Below, piece after piece: positions 35,818-35,940 of a DNA stretch of 35,940 nt. The translations under genes were made by a program, and so were the position numbers. The notes below the pieces were generated by a model, which saw only the letters and a list, made by a program, of their open reading frames with translations, was not told where the DNA came from and did no database searches. The DNA lies in assembly GCA_021796835.1 (NCBI GenBank), contig JAKABO010000021.1, positions 1-35,940 on the forward strand. The letters are read 5' to 3'. Every line of letters begins with the position of its first letter. Position 1 is the stretch's first letter. The stretch is from Pseudomonadota bacterium (GTDB taxonomy: Bacteria; Pseudomonadota; Gammaproteobacteria; Burkholderiales; Ferrovaceae).

Positions 35818-35940
35818 ATGGCAAAGAGCAAGTTTGAGCGGACGAAGCCGCATGTGAATGTGGGGACGATTGGCCACGTGGATCATGGAAAGACGACGCT
35901 GACGGCGGCGATGACGGTGGTATTGTCGAAGAAGTTTGGT
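35818..35940 (+). CDS. tuf: Elongation factor Tu, first 41 codons
   Basis: The window ends inside this gene. [28 protein letters not shown] is the EF-Tu N-terminus, with the G1 P-loop GHVDHGKT at residues 19-26. EF-Tu delivers aminoacyl-tRNA to the ribosome. The ATG follows GCGAGGGA by about 7 bases and lies 50 bases after tRNA-Thr, so it is probably read from the same promoter as the tRNAs. The rest lies beyond the window. Confidence 0.97.
   Translation, partial: MAKSKFERTKPHVNVGTIGHVDHGKTTLTAAMTVVLSKKFG

Overview
The window looks like a proteobacterial chromosome, most likely a betaproteobacterium or a close relative. The clues are a zapB-like/zapA pair followed by a 6S RNA, a tRNA-Tyr/Gly/Thr cluster leading into tuf, a cobalamin operon under a B12 riboswitch, and several c-di-GMP signalling genes. 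The species cannot be named from the sequence. Most of the backbone is GC-rich; the block at about 7.0-18.8 kb is visibly more AT-rich.

Layout. Bases 1-4300 are an accessory, scarred stretch. They hold the 3' end of an IS66-type transposase whose insertion truncates a GAF-domain gene, a 28-base 3' fragment of a tRNA-Arg-like gene, a umuD-umuC pair, and a 5'-truncated RecG-C-terminal-like ATP-binding gene carrying an 11-bp tandem repeat. A phosphoglucomutase gene (4636-6306) follows. After about 700 bp with no convincing gene comes the main feature, a five-gene same-strand cluster at 7011-18790. It encodes an N6-adenine DNA methylase, a 923-aa protein of unknown function, a DrmA-type helicase, a DrmB-type DUF1998 protein and a DrmC-type phospholipase-D-fold protein. 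I read this as a DISARM anti-phage system with an unusual gene complement: an adenine methylase as in class 1, no recognisable SNF2 helicase DrmD, and a large uncharacterised protein in the accessory position.

From 18.8 to 23.3 kb are an aldehyde dehydrogenase, a convergent triple-PAS GGDEF/EAL protein and a small DUF2892 membrane protein. From 29.7 kb back to 23.3 kb on the minus strand runs a cobalamin operon: riboswitch, possible leader ORF, cobO, cobB/cbiA, bluB, cbiB, cobD/cobC-type decarboxylase, cobQ. It covers adenosylation, amidation, the aminopropanol arm and lower-ligand synthesis. It contains no corrin-ring genes and none of cobU/cobT/cobS, so those must lie elsewhere or be absent. 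A CRP-type perfect palindrome sits between the riboswitch and the divergent J-domain gene.

From 29.8 kb to the end are a J-domain protein with its motif in the middle of the chain, a hypothetical partner, zapB-like and zapA genes with ssrS (6S RNA), a PAS-GGDEF protein, a GtrB-like glycosyltransferase divergent from a GtrA-like membrane protein, and the tRNA-Tyr/Gly/Thr-tuf unit behind a strong sigma70-like promoter. The window ends 41 codons into tuf.
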